A stretch of DNA of 64,000 nt from JAGIBJ01 sp032119795 (lineage in GTDB: Bacteria > Actinomycetota > Thermoleophilia > Solirubrobacterales > Solirubrobacteraceae): NCBI GenBank assembly GCA_032119795.1, contig JAUMFO010000048.1, forward strand, positions 6,252 to 70,251. Direction: 5' to 3'. Made by a program: the position numbers and the translations under genes. A model generated the notes under the pieces. That model made no database searches, was not told the DNA's origin, and saw nothing but the letters and a program-made list of their open reading frames with translations. This document shows, piece by piece, positions 1 to 8,209 of this stretch. The first letter of the stretch is position 1, and the number at the start of each line of letters is the position of its first letter.

Positions 1-452
1 GCGAGCACGTCGCCATTGCGCAGCGCCGTGATCGCGACGGCGATGTCGTTGAACAGGCAGTACCCGCGCCCGGCTGCTCGCCCTGCGTGGTGCGTCCCGC
101 CGCCAAGATTCATGCCGTAGCCGCCGCGCATCGCGTCGTGGGCGGCCTCCACCGTGCCTTGCGTCGAGCGGCGCCCACGCTCGACGAGTCCCAGGCTCCA
201 CGGCAGCCCGAGCCGGCGGATCTCCCGGTCCGACAGTGTCCCGTCGCGGACGCGCTCCAGGTACTGACGTTGGTGCACCTCACCGAGCAGCTCCCAGGGC
301 GCCGCCGGCGACTCGTGGATGTCGTCGGCCGACGCGATCCCGTCGGCCACGATGCGCTCGCGCAGCAGCCGGTACTTGGGCAGCGGGAACTTGTGCTCGG
401 GCGGCAGCGGGAAGTCGAACCGGTCGTGGGTCCAGAAGCGCACACCCTGCAT
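1..452 (-). CDS. Histone deacetylase family protein, 3' part cut off by window edge
   Basis: The minus strand reads a continuous frame of about 150 residues beginning MQGVRFWTHDRFDFPLPPEH and running off the window. It contains NLGGGTHHA followed by GYCLFNDIAVA, the first His-His active-site segment of the arginase/deacetylase (HDAC, AcuC-like) superfamily. Such zinc enzymes remove acetyl groups from lysines or small amines; the bacterial substrate cannot be told from sequence. The zinc ligands downstream lie outside the window. The start could be ATG 452, GTG 443 or GTG 479, all in frame; no clear ribosome binding site decides. It is divergent from folD. Confidence 0.85.
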   Translation of the reverse strand, partial: MQGVRFWTHDRFDFPLPPEHKFPLPKYRLLRERIVADGIASADDIHESPAAPWELLGEVHQRQYLERVRDGTLSDREIRRLGLPWSLGLVERGRRSTQGTVEAAHDAMRGGYGMNLGGGTHHAGRAAGRGYCLFNDIAVAITALRNGDVL

Positions 453-486
453 CCTCGCCGCAACCGCCTCGGAGATCACTCCCGGG

Positions 487-492
487 TAGGCT
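487..492 (+). promoter_or_regulatory. -10 hexamer of leaderless folD
   Basis: TAGGCT ends 7 nt before the GTG start of folD, so transcription would begin at or next to the start codon. I see no Shine-Dalgarno sequence and no clear -35 element. Confidence 0.55.
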
Positions 493-498
493 CACCCC

Positions 499-1365
499 GT
501 GACCGCGCAGATCATCGACGGCAAGCAGATCGCCGCCTCCTACCGGGCCAAGATCAAGGACGAGGTCGCGGCATTCGTTGCCGAATTTGGCCGCGCTCCG
601 GGCCTGGCGACCGTCCTGATCGGCGAGGACGCCGGCTCGCAGGTCTACGTGGCCAACAAGCACCGCGCTTGCCAGGAGGCCGGCATGGTGAGCGTTGGCC
701 ACGCGCTACCCGCCGACACACCCGTCGGTGATGTCGAGGACCTGATCGACCAGCTCAACGCCGACGACACCGTCGACGGCATCCTCTGCCAGCTGCCGGT
801 GCCTGCCCCGCACGATGGCGACGCGCTCAGTCAGCGCGTCAGCGCCGACAAGGACGTCGACGGCCTCACCACCCTCTCCGCGGGCCGACTCGCGCTCGGT
901 GCGCCCGGTTTGCGTCCGTGTACGCCACGCGGCGTGATGGTGATGTTCGACGAACTCGGTCTCGACCTGACCGGCAAGCGGGCGGTCGTCGTCGGTCGCT
1001 CGAACCTCTTCGGCAAGCCCATGGCGCAGATGCTGCTCCAGGCCAATGCCACCGTCACGATGGCCCACTCGCGCACCGTCGACCTACCGGGCGTCTGCCG
1101 CAGCGCCGAGGTGCTGATCGTCGCCGTCGGCCAGCCTGAGCTGGTGAAGGGGGACTGGATCGCGCCGGGCGCCACCGTGATCGACGTCGGGATGAACCGC
1201 ACCGACCGCCTCGTCGGCGACGTCGAGTTCGCGTCCGCCGGAGAGGTCGCGGGCGCAATTACGCCTGTCCCCGGTGGCGTCGGCCCGATGACGATCGCCA
1301 TGCTCTTGGCGAACACGCTGGACGCGGCCCGCGCCGCGGAAGCGCGCCGCTCGCCCGCTCGGTAG
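499..1365 (+). CDS. folD: Bifunctional methylenetetrahydrofolate dehydrogenase/cyclohydrolase
   Basis: FolD oxidises 5,10-methylene-THF with NADP and then hydrolyses the methenyl product to 10-formyl-THF in the cytosol. The 288-residue length is normal. Visible family motifs are YVANK with the catalytic Tyr50 and Lys54, QLPVPAP and KDVDG around residues 95-120, PCTPRGVM, the Rossmann stretch VVGRSNLFGKPMAQML, and PVPGGVGPMT near the C-terminus. The GTG start at 499 is supported by a -10 hexamer 7 nt upstream. It stands divergent to the deacetylase gene; its stop codon overlaps the -10 of the next gene. Confidence 0.97.
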   Translation: MTAQIIDGKQIAASYRAKIKDEVAAFVAEFGRAPGLATVLIGEDAGSQVYVANKHRACQEAGMVSVGHALPADTPVGDVEDLIDQLNADDTVDGILCQLPVPAPHDGDALSQRVSADKDVDGLTTLSAGRLALGAPGLRPCTPRGVMVMFDELGLDLTGKRAVVVGRSNLFGKPMAQMLLQANATVTMAHSRTVDLPGVCRSAEVLIVAVGQPELVKGDWIAPGATVIDVGMNRTDRLVGDVEFASAGEVAGAITPVPGGVGPMTIAMLLANTLDAARAAEARRSPAR

Positions 1366-1378
1366 CGTTCAGCAACGC

Positions 1379-2086
1379 ATGGGTGATCGCGTACGCGTAG
1401 GGGAACTGCTGGCCGCGATCGGCTCGATCGGGCTGGCGCTGCTGTTGGCCTTTGGAGCCTGGTTCGACTACGAGTCGCCACCGGTCACCGTGCGGGGGGC
1501 GGGGGGCGGCCCAGGCGGTGAGGCCTTCGCGCTCTCCGGCGCTGTCGGATCGCGCTACCTCGGCTGGTTCGCGCTGCTGCTCGCCGCGGCCGCCGCATTC
1601 GCTGGGCTCATCTATCTGGCCCGGGTCCTCACCTCCAAGACGTCTGAGCGCCCGATGCTTCAGGCCCCGGTGGCCTACGCCTTTGCCCTGATCGCCCTGA
1701 TCGCCCTCACGCTGCGGCTGCTGTTCGGCAACCCGACCGTCACGCTCAAGGCGGCCGACGTCGATCCGGCCCTCGGCGCGGGCCAGTTCGTGGGCCTCGC
1801 GCTGCCAACCGACGTCGCCCTCGGCGGATGGCTCGGCCTGGCCAGCGTCTTCTTGATCGTCGTCGGAACCTGGCACGCCATGGCCGACGAGCGCACGAAG
1901 AGCAAAGGTGCGCGTGCGCGCACCGAAGCGCTTCTTGCCGGGGTCACGCCGCGCGCCGCGCCGCTGGCGATCGCCGGCTCACACCCCAGCTCAGATGCCT
2001 CGGTCGTTGCCGACGGCGCCGCCCCGACCGACCCGTCCGAAGACCCCCTTTCCCCGCCGAACCGCCCCTCCGGAGGCCCCGCATGA
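1379..2086 (+). CDS. Four-helix membrane protein of unknown function
   Basis: A 235-residue protein that I do not recognise. Four hydrophobic segments are visible at about residues 10-29, 60-82, 97-117 and 145-168, followed by a basic stretch and a Ser/Pro/Ala-rich cytoplasmic or disordered tail. A glycine-rich loop (GAGGGPGGEAF) lies between helices 1 and 2. The TAGCGT that holds the folD stop codon is 10 nt upstream of this ATG and may be its -10. Its stop overlaps the start of gatC (ATGA), so it is probably cotranscribed and translationally coupled with gatCAB. That proximity does not by itself show a role in tRNA amidation. Confidence 0.75.
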   Translation: MGDRVRVGELLAAIGSIGLALLLAFGAWFDYESPPVTVRGAGGGPGGEAFALSGAVGSRYLGWFALLLAAAAAFAGLIYLARVLTSKTSERPMLQAPVAYAFALIALIALTLRLLFGNPTVTLKAADVDPALGAGQFVGLALPTDVALGGWLGLASVFLIVVGTWHAMADERTKSKGARARTEALLAGVTPRAAPLAIAGSHPSSDASVVADGAAPTDPSEDPLSPPNRPSGGPA

Positions 2087-2367
2087 TCGACGCGAAGCAG
2101 GTGCTGCACGTCGCCCGGCTCGCTCGCCTGGAGCTGGCCGCCGAAGACGTCCAGCCGATGGCCGACGAACTCTCGAGCATCCTCGGCCACATCGAGCAGA
2201 TGGCAGCGCTCAACCTCGACGGCGTTGAGCCGACGAGCCACGTCGTCCCGGTCGAGGGCAAGCTCCGCGCCGACGTCGCCGAGCCGCCGCTCTCCCGCGA
2301 GGTCGCGCTGTCGCAGGCCCCTCGCCACACCGACACCGGCTTCCTCGTCCCGAGCCCGCAGGCCTAG
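2083..2367 (+). CDS. gatC: Glutamyl/aspartyl-tRNA amidotransferase subunit C
   Basis: GatC is the small (94 aa) subunit that stabilises the GatA-GatB interface in the amidotransferase converting Glu-tRNA(Gln) and Asp-tRNA(Asn) to the cognate amidated forms. The pattern VLHVARLARLEL near the N-terminus and GVEPTSHV in the middle are typical. The ATG at 2083 overlaps the TGA of the membrane gene upstream and is preceded by CGGAGG with 6 nt spacing, which fixes the start. gatA follows 11 nt downstream. Confidence 0.95.
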   Translation: MIDAKQVLHVARLARLELAAEDVQPMADELSSILGHIEQMAALNLDGVEPTSHVVPVEGKLRADVAEPPLSREVALSQAPRHTDTGFLVPSPQA

Positions 2368-2377
2368 GTCCCCGCTG

Positions 2378-3814
2378 ATGCCTACCTCTCTCACCGACGC
2401 GATCAAGCTCGACGCCACGGGCCAGATCGCCGCGATCCAGTCCGGTGACCTCGACGCCCGCGAACTCTTCGAGGCCTACCGCCAGCGCGCGGCCTCCGAC
2501 GCGCACAACTCCTTCACCTGGGTCGCGGGTGAGGCACCGGCCGAGCTGCCGGGCGCCGACACGCCCCTGGCCGGCCTGCCGCTGGCCGTGAAGGACCTCT
2601 TCTGCACCGAAGGGATCCCGAGCCAGTCCGGCTCCAAGCTCCTGGAGGGCTACCTGCCGCCGTACACGGCCACGTCGGTCCAGAAGCTGACCGATGCCGG
2701 CTCGACGATCCACGGCAAGACCAACCAGGACGAGTTCGCCATGGGCAGCTCGAACGAGAACTCCGCTTACGGCGCGGTCCTGAACCCGTGGGACACCAGC
2801 CGCGTTCCGGGCGGCTCGTCGGGCGGGAGCGCCGCAGCAGTGGCCGCCGGCCACGCGCCGTGGGCCCTGGGGACGGACACGGGCGGCTCGATCCGTCAGC
2901 CCGCCGCCTTCTGCGGGCTTGTCGGCCTCAAGCCGACGTACGGCTCCGTCAGCCGTTTCGGGATGATCGCCTTCGCTTCGTCGCTGGATCAGGCTGGCCC
3001 GATCACTCGCTCCGTCGCCGATGCCGCGCTGCTCCTGAAGTACATGGAGGGCAAAGACGCGCGCGACATGACGAGCATCGGCCTGCGTGAGCCGGTCGAG
3101 GTGCCCACCCGCACCGACCTCAAGGGTCTGCGAATCGGCGTCCCGTCTGAGCTCTCCGGCGAAGGCATCGAGGACGGCGTTCGCGCGTCGTTCGAAGCCG
3201 CCCTCGAGCAGGCCAAGGCGCTCGGCGCCACGGTCACCGAGATCCACCTGCCCAACGCACCGCACGCCCTCTCGGCCTACTACGTGTTGGCGCCGGCCGA
3301 GGCCAGCTCCAACCTCTCCCGTTTCGACGGCGTGCGCTACGGCAACCGGCTCGAAGCCGAGGACGGCAGCCTGATCGGCATGTACACGCGCACGCGCACC
3401 GAGGGATTTGGCCCCGAGGTCAAGCGACGCATCATGCTCGGGACGTACGCGCTCTCCGCTGGCTTCTACGACGCGTACTACGGCCGTGCCCAGCAGGTGC
3501 GCACCAAGATCGTCGAGGACTTCGCGACCGCGTTCGAATCGGTCGACGTGATCGCCTCACCAACCGCGCCGTCCGTGGCGTTTGAGCTGGGGGCCAAGTC
3601 GAGCGACCCGCTCGCCATGTACCTCAACGACTTCTGCACGATTCCGATGTCGCTGGCGGGCATCCCGGCGATCTCGATCCCGAGCGGTCTGGCCGACGGA
3701 CTTCCCGTCGGGCTGCAGCTCGCGGGCCCCGCCTTCTCCGAGAACCTGATCCTCGGCGCCGCCCACGCGCTGGAGCAGGCGATCGGCTTCGACACCGCAG
3801 GAGCGATTCGATGA
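2378..3814 (+). CDS. gatA: Glutamyl/aspartyl-tRNA amidotransferase subunit A
   Basis: GatA is the glutaminase/amidase subunit that releases ammonia for GatB. The 478-residue protein shows the amidase signature with the Ser-cisSer-Lys triad in the expected places: Lys72 in LAVKDLF, Ser147 in GGSSGGS and Ser171 in GTDTGGSIR. The spacings of 75 and 24 residues match the amidase family. ATG 2378 gives the usual N-terminus (MPTSLTDA); an in-frame extension upstream would run through gatC and is rejected. The stop overlaps the start of gatB (ATGA). Confidence 0.97.
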   Translation: MPTSLTDAIKLDATGQIAAIQSGDLDARELFEAYRQRAASDAHNSFTWVAGEAPAELPGADTPLAGLPLAVKDLFCTEGIPSQSGSKLLEGYLPPYTATSVQKLTDAGSTIHGKTNQDEFAMGSSNENSAYGAVLNPWDTSRVPGGSSGGSAAAVAAGHAPWALGTDTGGSIRQPAAFCGLVGLKPTYGSVSRFGMIAFASSLDQAGPITRSVADAALLLKYMEGKDARDMTSIGLREPVEVPTRTDLKGLRIGVPSELSGEGIEDGVRASFEAALEQAKALGATVTEIHLPNAPHALSAYYVLAPAEASSNLSRFDGVRYGNRLEAEDGSLIGMYTRTRTEGFGPEVKRRIMLGTYALSAGFYDAYYGRAQQVRTKIVEDFATAFESVDVIASPTAPSVAFELGAKSSDPLAMYLNDFCTIPMSLAGIPAISIPSGLADGLPVGLQLAGPAFSENLILGAAHALEQAIGFDTAGAIR

Positions 3815-5244
3815 GCGTCGACGATTACGAGATCACGATCGGGCTGGAGATCCACGTCCAGCTCGCGACGAAGACGAAGATGTTCTCGCCGATCGAGACG
3901 TACTTCGGCGCCGAGCCCAACACGCTCGTCGGCCCCGTCGACCTCGGCCTGCCCGGCACACTGCCGGTGCCCAACGCCCAGGCGATCCACTACGGGATCA
4001 TGCTCGGCCTCGCGTTCAACTGCGAGATCGCCGATCGGCTGGTCTTCCACCGCAAGAACTACTTCTACCCCGACCTGCCGAAGGGGTACCAGATCAGCCA
4101 ATTTGACGAACCGCTTTGCGGGCCGGGGAACTTCGGCGGGGTGCGCGTGCACCGCGTGCACCTGGAAGAGGACGCCGCCAAGCTCACGCACGCTGGCGCG
4201 TCCGGCCGGATCCAGGGCTCGGAGTCCTCCGTCGTCGACTTCAACCGCGGCGGCACGGCCCTTGCGGAGATCGTCACCGAGCCAGACATCCACTCGGCCG
4301 AGCAGGCCAGCGAGTGGCTGCGCCTGCTCCGCACGACCGTCCGCCAGCTTGGTGTGTCCGACGTGAACATGGAGGAGGGGTCGCTGCGCTGCGACGCCAA
4401 CATCTCCATCGCGCCCAAGGGCGCCACGGAGCTGGGCGCCAAGACCGAACTCAAGAACATGAACTCCTTCCGGTTCATCGAGCGCGGCATCCGGGCAGAG
4501 GTTGCCCGCCAGGCCGCGATCCTCGACGCCGGCGGCACGGTCGAGCAGGAGACGCTCCACTTCGACCCGCGCACCGAGGCCATCACCTCCATGCGCTCCA
4601 AGGAAGACGCCCACGATTATCGGTACTTCCCGGAGCCCGACATGGTGCCCGTGGTCGTGACCGCGGAGATGGTCGACAAGGCCAAAGCCGCCATGCCCGA
4701 GCTGCCGCACGAGCGCGAGGAGCGCTTCATTGCGCTCGGCGTCGAGCAGGGCGCCGCCCGGCAGATGAGCTGGCAGCCCGAGCTCGGTGATCTCTTCGAG
4801 GAGGCGCTCAAGACCGACGGCGCTCCCGCGAACGCCAAGGCCGTCGCCGCGCTCATCACCAACGAGCTCGTCGCCCGACTCGGTGACGGCGACCTCTCCG
4901 ATTCCAAGGCCACGCCAGCGTCGCTGGCGCAGCTCGTCGCCCTCACGGCCGACGGCAAAGTCTCGTCCTCCGGTGCGCGCACCGTGCTCGACAAGCTCGT
5001 CGAAGGTGGGGGAGACCCGGCCGCGATCATCGAGTCCGAGGGCCTCGGCGCGATCGGCGGCGGCGACGAGCTCACGCCGATCATCCAGGCCGCGCTCGAC
5101 GCCAACCCGGACGTCGCGGAGAAGCTGAAGGGCGGCGACATGAAGCCCATCGGCGTGATCATCGGCGCCGTGATGAAGGAGACCCGAGGCCGCGCCGACG
5201 GCAAAGAGGTCACGAAGATCGCCCGCGGGCTGCTTGGCCTCTAG
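3811..5244 (+). CDS. gatB: Glutamyl/aspartyl-tRNA amidotransferase subunit B
   Basis: GatB activates the tRNA-bound carboxylate with ATP and carries the GatB/Yqey tail domain. The 477-residue protein opens with GLEIHVQLATKTKMFSP and contains LPGTLPVPN, PDLPKGYQISQ and a DYRYFPEPD stretch, all standard in the family. The helical tRNA-binding tail occupies roughly the last 150 residues. The ATG overlaps the gatA stop and has GGAG upstream, so the subunits are translationally coupled. A complete GatCAB set suggests the genome lacks GlnRS and/or AsnRS, as in most actinobacteria. Confidence 0.97.
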   Translation: MSVDDYEITIGLEIHVQLATKTKMFSPIETYFGAEPNTLVGPVDLGLPGTLPVPNAQAIHYGIMLGLAFNCEIADRLVFHRKNYFYPDLPKGYQISQFDEPLCGPGNFGGVRVHRVHLEEDAAKLTHAGASGRIQGSESSVVDFNRGGTALAEIVTEPDIHSAEQASEWLRLLRTTVRQLGVSDVNMEEGSLRCDANISIAPKGATELGAKTELKNMNSFRFIERGIRAEVARQAAILDAGGTVEQETLHFDPRTEAITSMRSKEDAHDYRYFPEPDMVPVVVTAEMVDKAKAAMPELPHEREERFIALGVEQGAARQMSWQPELGDLFEEALKTDGAPANAKAVAALITNELVARLGDGDLSDSKATPASLAQLVALTADGKVSSSGARTVLDKLVEGGGDPAAIIESEGLGAIGGGDELTPIIQAALDANPDVAEKLKGGDMKPIGVIIGAVMKETRGRADGKEVTKIARGLLGL

Positions 5245-5258
5245 GCGGCGCGCCGCCG

Positions 5259-5264
5259 TACTCT
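5259..5264 (+). promoter_or_regulatory. -10 hexamer of the zinc-ribbon membrane protein gene
   Basis: TACTCT ends 8 nt before ATG 5272, again pointing to a leaderless message. A TTGGCC at 5234-5239 could be the -35 but the spacing of 19 nt is long. Confidence 0.5.
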
Positions 5265-5271
5265 GATCACC

Positions 5272-5595
5272 ATGGCCTACGGCGGCGCATACGCGATCTT
5301 CGCGATCTTCTGCGGGCTCGGAGCCGGCTGGATCGGCAAGAGCCGCGGCCAGTCCTTCTGGATCTGGTTCATGGTCGGGATCGTCCTGCCGATCATCGGC
5401 AACCTCGCCGCGGCGCTCTCCCGCAACGAGAACGACGAGCCGCGCCGCCAATGCCCGCACTGCAAAACGGTGACGATGCTCTACGCCGCCAAATGCATGA
5501 AGTGCGGCACCGAGCTGGAATACCCCGCCGAGGACGAGATTCTCCCGTCCGTCAACGAACTCGCCGCGCTCAGAGCGCGCGCGGGCTCCGCCTGA
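5272..5595 (+). CDS. Small membrane protein with C-terminal zinc ribbon
   Basis: A 107-residue protein with two hydrophobic helices (about residues 4-22 and 29-49), then a zinc-ribbon motif with CPHC at residues 61-64 and CMKC at 75-78, then an acidic tail. The second helix segment (GQSFWIWFMVGIVLPIIGN) resembles the short membrane modules found in many actinobacterial proteins that pair a tandem helix with a ribbon. The function is unknown; the layout suggests a membrane-tethered cytoplasmic ribbon. It follows gatB by 27 nt but appears to have its own promoter. Confidence 0.75.
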   Translation: MAYGGAYAIFAIFCGLGAGWIGKSRGQSFWIWFMVGIVLPIIGNLAAALSRNENDEPRRQCPHCKTVTMLYAAKCMKCGTELEYPAEDEILPSVNELAALRARAGSA

Positions 5596-5649
5596 AGCCC
5601 CCGCAACCTGGCCCTTAAACCGCTCTGGCGGTCAGGGTCCAGAGATTGC

Positions 5650-5775
5650 TACCCTCAGCGGAGGCGCGCGTCCTCGTGGGGACGCGTTCCTGCGTACCGG
5701 TTGCTCGACTCTCTCGAGTGCCCGGCCCGCCTTCGTTTCCACGAACACCTCAAGCCCCGAACCGGAAGCAACGCA
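5650..5775 (+). promoter_or_regulatory. ilvB promoter and 5' leader
   Basis: TACCCT at 5650-5655 is a likely -10, giving a leader of roughly 113 nt before ilvB. The leader holds an inverted repeat CGCGTCC/GGACGCG (5667-5673 with 5680-5686) and a second short one around 5703-5717. I found no ATG-initiated leader peptide here. GGAAG, 7 nt before ATG 5776, is the probable ribosome binding site. Confidence 0.45.
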
Positions 5776-7470
5776 ATGCGAGCTGTCGACGCCATCATGG
5801 AGTGCCTCAAGGCCGAGGGTGTCGAGGTCGTATTCGGCTACCCCGGCGGCGCCAACCTTCCGACCTACGACGCGTTCGTCGACGCCGGCATCCGCCACGT
5901 CCTCGTCCGTCACGAGGCCGGCGGCGGCCATGCCGCCGAGGGCTACGCCAAGTCGACGGGCAAGACCGCCGTCTGTCTCGGCACCTCCGGCCCCGGCGCG
6001 ACCAACCTCGTCACGCCGATCATGGACGCGATGATGGACTCCGTCCCGGTGGTCTTCATCACCGGCCAGGTCCGCACCGATCTGCTCGGCACCGACGGCT
6101 TCCAGGAAGCCGACATCCTCGGCATCACGATGCCGGCGGTCAAACACTCCTGGATGATCAGCGACCCTGCAGACATCCCGCAGGCGATCCACGAGGCGTT
6201 CCACGTCGCGTCGACCGGCCGTCCGGGCCCCGTCGTGGTCGACATCCCGACGGATCTCTCCAAGGCAGACATTCCGTATGTCGTCGGCCAGGACACGCCG
6301 CTCGATCTCCCCGGCTACCAGCCGAAGTTCGAAGGCAACATGAAGCAGATCCGCCAGGCGGCTCGCGCTCTCGCTGCTGCCAAGCGCCCGCTGCTCTACG
6401 TCGGTGGTGGCGCAATCGCCGCCGGTGCTCGCGACGAAGTGCGCGAGCTGGCCGAGGCCACCGGCGCCCCGGTCACCTGCACGCTGATGGCCCTCGGGAC
6501 GTTCCCAGCGCCGCACGACCAGTGGATCGGCATGCCCGGCATGCACGGCACCCGCACGGCGAACTACACGATGGATGAGGCCGATTTGGTCTTCTCGATC
6601 GGTGCCCGGTTCGACGACCGCATCACCGGCAAGCTCAGCGAGTTCGCCCCCAACGCCAAGTTCATCCACCTCGACATCGACCCGGCCGAGATCGGCAAGA
6701 ACGTGCCGGCGCACATCCCGATCGTGGGCGACGCCAAGCAGGTCCTCGCCAAGCTCATCCCCGAGTACGTGTCGCTGGACGCCGACCGGGCCCGCCTCGA
6801 CGAGTGGTGGGAGCGCATCCACGCGTGGCAGGCCGAATACCCGCTGACGTACGAGAAGTCCGACGACTCCGAGATCAAGGCGCCGTTCGCGATCGAGTCG
6901 GTCTACGAGGCCTCCGGTGGCAACGCGATCGTCACGTCGGACGTCGGCCAGCACCAGATGTGGACGGCCCAGCGGTACCACTTCGCGGAGCCGCGCAAGT
7001 GGATCAACTCCGGTGGCCTCGGCACGATGGGCTTCGGCTTGCCGGCCGCCATCGGCGCCCAGGTCGGCAACCCCGATGACCTCGTCATCTGCGTGACCGG
7101 CGACGGCTCGATCCAGATGAACATCCAGGAGATGGCGACCGCCACCCAGGAAGGCCTCCCGGTCAAGGTGGTCATCATCAACAACGGCTACCTCGGCATG
7201 GTGCGCCAATGGCAGGAGCTCTTCTGGGACAAGCGCTACTCCCACGTCGACATGCGCCCCGAGCAGGCTCCCGTCCCGGACTGGAACAAGCTCGCCGACG
7301 CCTACGGGTGGACGGGCGTGCGCCTGGAGAAGAAGGAGACCCTCCTGGAGGACCTGCGTGCAGCGTTCGCCACCGAGGGCCCCGTGTTGATCGACGTTCG
7401 CGTCGCACGCGAAGAGAACGTGTACCCGATGATCGCCCCCGGTGCAGCCGCCCGGGACATGGTCGGCTAG
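5776..7470 (+). CDS. ilvB: Acetolactate synthase, large catalytic subunit
   Basis: This ThDP enzyme condenses two pyruvates to acetolactate (valine, leucine) or pyruvate with 2-ketobutyrate (isoleucine). The 564-residue protein has the three-domain ThDP fold. FGYPGGANLPTYDAF is near the N-terminus, where the usual isoleucine after GGA is replaced by asparagine. An RHEAGGGHAAEGYA segment carries the ThDP glutamate, and the C-terminal GDGSIQMNIQEMATA to NNGYLGMVRQWQ block binds pyrophosphate and magnesium. An in-frame TTG at 5701 would add 25 atypical residues and is not favoured. ilvN follows 15 nt later. Confidence 0.97.
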   Translation: MRAVDAIMECLKAEGVEVVFGYPGGANLPTYDAFVDAGIRHVLVRHEAGGGHAAEGYAKSTGKTAVCLGTSGPGATNLVTPIMDAMMDSVPVVFITGQVRTDLLGTDGFQEADILGITMPAVKHSWMISDPADIPQAIHEAFHVASTGRPGPVVVDIPTDLSKADIPYVVGQDTPLDLPGYQPKFEGNMKQIRQAARALAAAKRPLLYVGGGAIAAGARDEVRELAEATGAPVTCTLMALGTFPAPHDQWIGMPGMHGTRTANYTMDEADLVFSIGARFDDRITGKLSEFAPNAKFIHLDIDPAEIGKNVPAHIPIVGDAKQVLAKLIPEYVSLDADRARLDEWWERIHAWQAEYPLTYEKSDDSEIKAPFAIESVYEASGGNAIVTSDVGQHQMWTAQRYHFAEPRKWINSGGLGTMGFGLPAAIGAQVGNPDDLVICVTGDGSIQMNIQEMATATQEGLPVKVVIINNGYLGMVRQWQELFWDKRYSHVDMRPEQAPVPDWNKLADAYGWTGVRLEKKETLLEDLRAAFATEGPVLIDVRVAREENVYPMIAPGAAARDMVG

Positions 7471-7485
7471 CGGAGGACTGAGATC

Positions 7486-8049
7486 ATGGGTGATCCCGGA
7501 ACCAAAGAAGTCATCAGCCTCGCCGATCTGCAGGCCGCCGCGGCCGGCGCTCGCACCGGCCGCAAGCACGTGCTCTCGCTGGTCGTGCAGAACCGACCTG
7601 GTGTGCTCGTGCGCATCTCCGGCCTGTTCGCTCGCCGCGGGTTCAACATCGATTCGCTGAGCGTCGGCCCGACCGACGACGAAAAGAAGTCGCGCATCAC
7701 GATCACGATCGACGGGGCAACGCACCCGATCGACCAGGTCACCAAGCAGCTGCACAAGCTGGTGAACGTCCTGAAGATCCGCGATCTGGAGCCCGAAGAC
7801 ACGGTGGCCCGCGAGATGGCGCTGTTCAAGGTTGGCGTCGAGAACGGCAGCGGCCGCGCCGAGGTGCTGCAGATCTGCAACGTCTTCCGCGGCAAAGTCG
7901 TCGACATCACGAAGCGCTCGCTCATCATCGAAGTCACGGGCACCCCGGACAAGATCGAGGCCCTCGAGGAGATGCTCCTCCCGTTCGGCCTCATCGAGAT
8001 GATGCGCACCGGCCAGATTGCGATCTCCCGAGGCCGCGACGAGACCTGA
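7486..8049 (+). CDS. ilvN: Acetolactate synthase, small regulatory subunit
   Basis: IlvN binds IlvB and gives valine feedback control through its N-terminal ACT domain. The 187-residue product has the ACT core KHVLSLVVQNRPGVLVRISGL then GFNIDSLSVGPT (about residues 26-65), then the ALS_ss C-terminal domain. About 30 extra residues precede the ACT domain. GGAGGAC just before ATG 7486 is a good ribosome binding site. A hairpin directly after the stop probably ends the ilvBN transcript; ilvC is about 17 kb away with its own promoter. Confidence 0.96.
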   Translation: MGDPGTKEVISLADLQAAAAGARTGRKHVLSLVVQNRPGVLVRISGLFARRGFNIDSLSVGPTDDEKKSRITITIDGATHPIDQVTKQLHKLVNVLKIRDLEPEDTVAREMALFKVGVENGSGRAEVLQICNVFRGKVVDITKRSLIIEVTGTPDKIEALEEMLLPFGLIEMMRTGQIAISRGRDET

Positions 8050-8050
8050 T

Positions 8051-8072
8051 CTCGCCGTAGGCGAGTGAGTTT
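8051..8072 (+). terminator. Hairpin after ilvN
   Basis: CTCGCC-GTA-GGCGAG (8051-8065) starts 1 nt after the ilvN stop and is followed by TGAGTTT. A second, larger GC-rich inverted repeat (GCGGGG...CCCCGC) spans about 8078-8114. Confidence 0.45.
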
Positions 8073-8196
8073 GGCCAGCGGGGTCGGCGGCGCTTTCGGC
8101 GCGGTCGGCCCCGCGGTCGTAGTGGCGGCGTGAGGGGTTGGTCACTCGGAGCCTTGGACGCCCCGCGCGAGCAATCCCACAGGGGCCCTGATCGCG

Positions 8197-8202
8197 TAGG
8201 TT
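8197..8202 (+). promoter_or_regulatory. -10 hexamer of leaderless menF
   Basis: TAGGTT ends 8 nt before ATG 8210. No Shine-Dalgarno sequence is visible between them. Confidence 0.5.
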
Positions 8203-8209
8203 CGAGTAG

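Noticed and set aside
87..731. 214-codon plus-strand frame at the window start
   Set aside because: It overlaps the deacetylase on the other strand and folD in another frame, both of which have clear motifs.
3478..5460. 660-codon minus-strand frame opposite gatA-gatB
   Set aside because: Antisense shadow of the gat genes; low-complexity composition and no motif.
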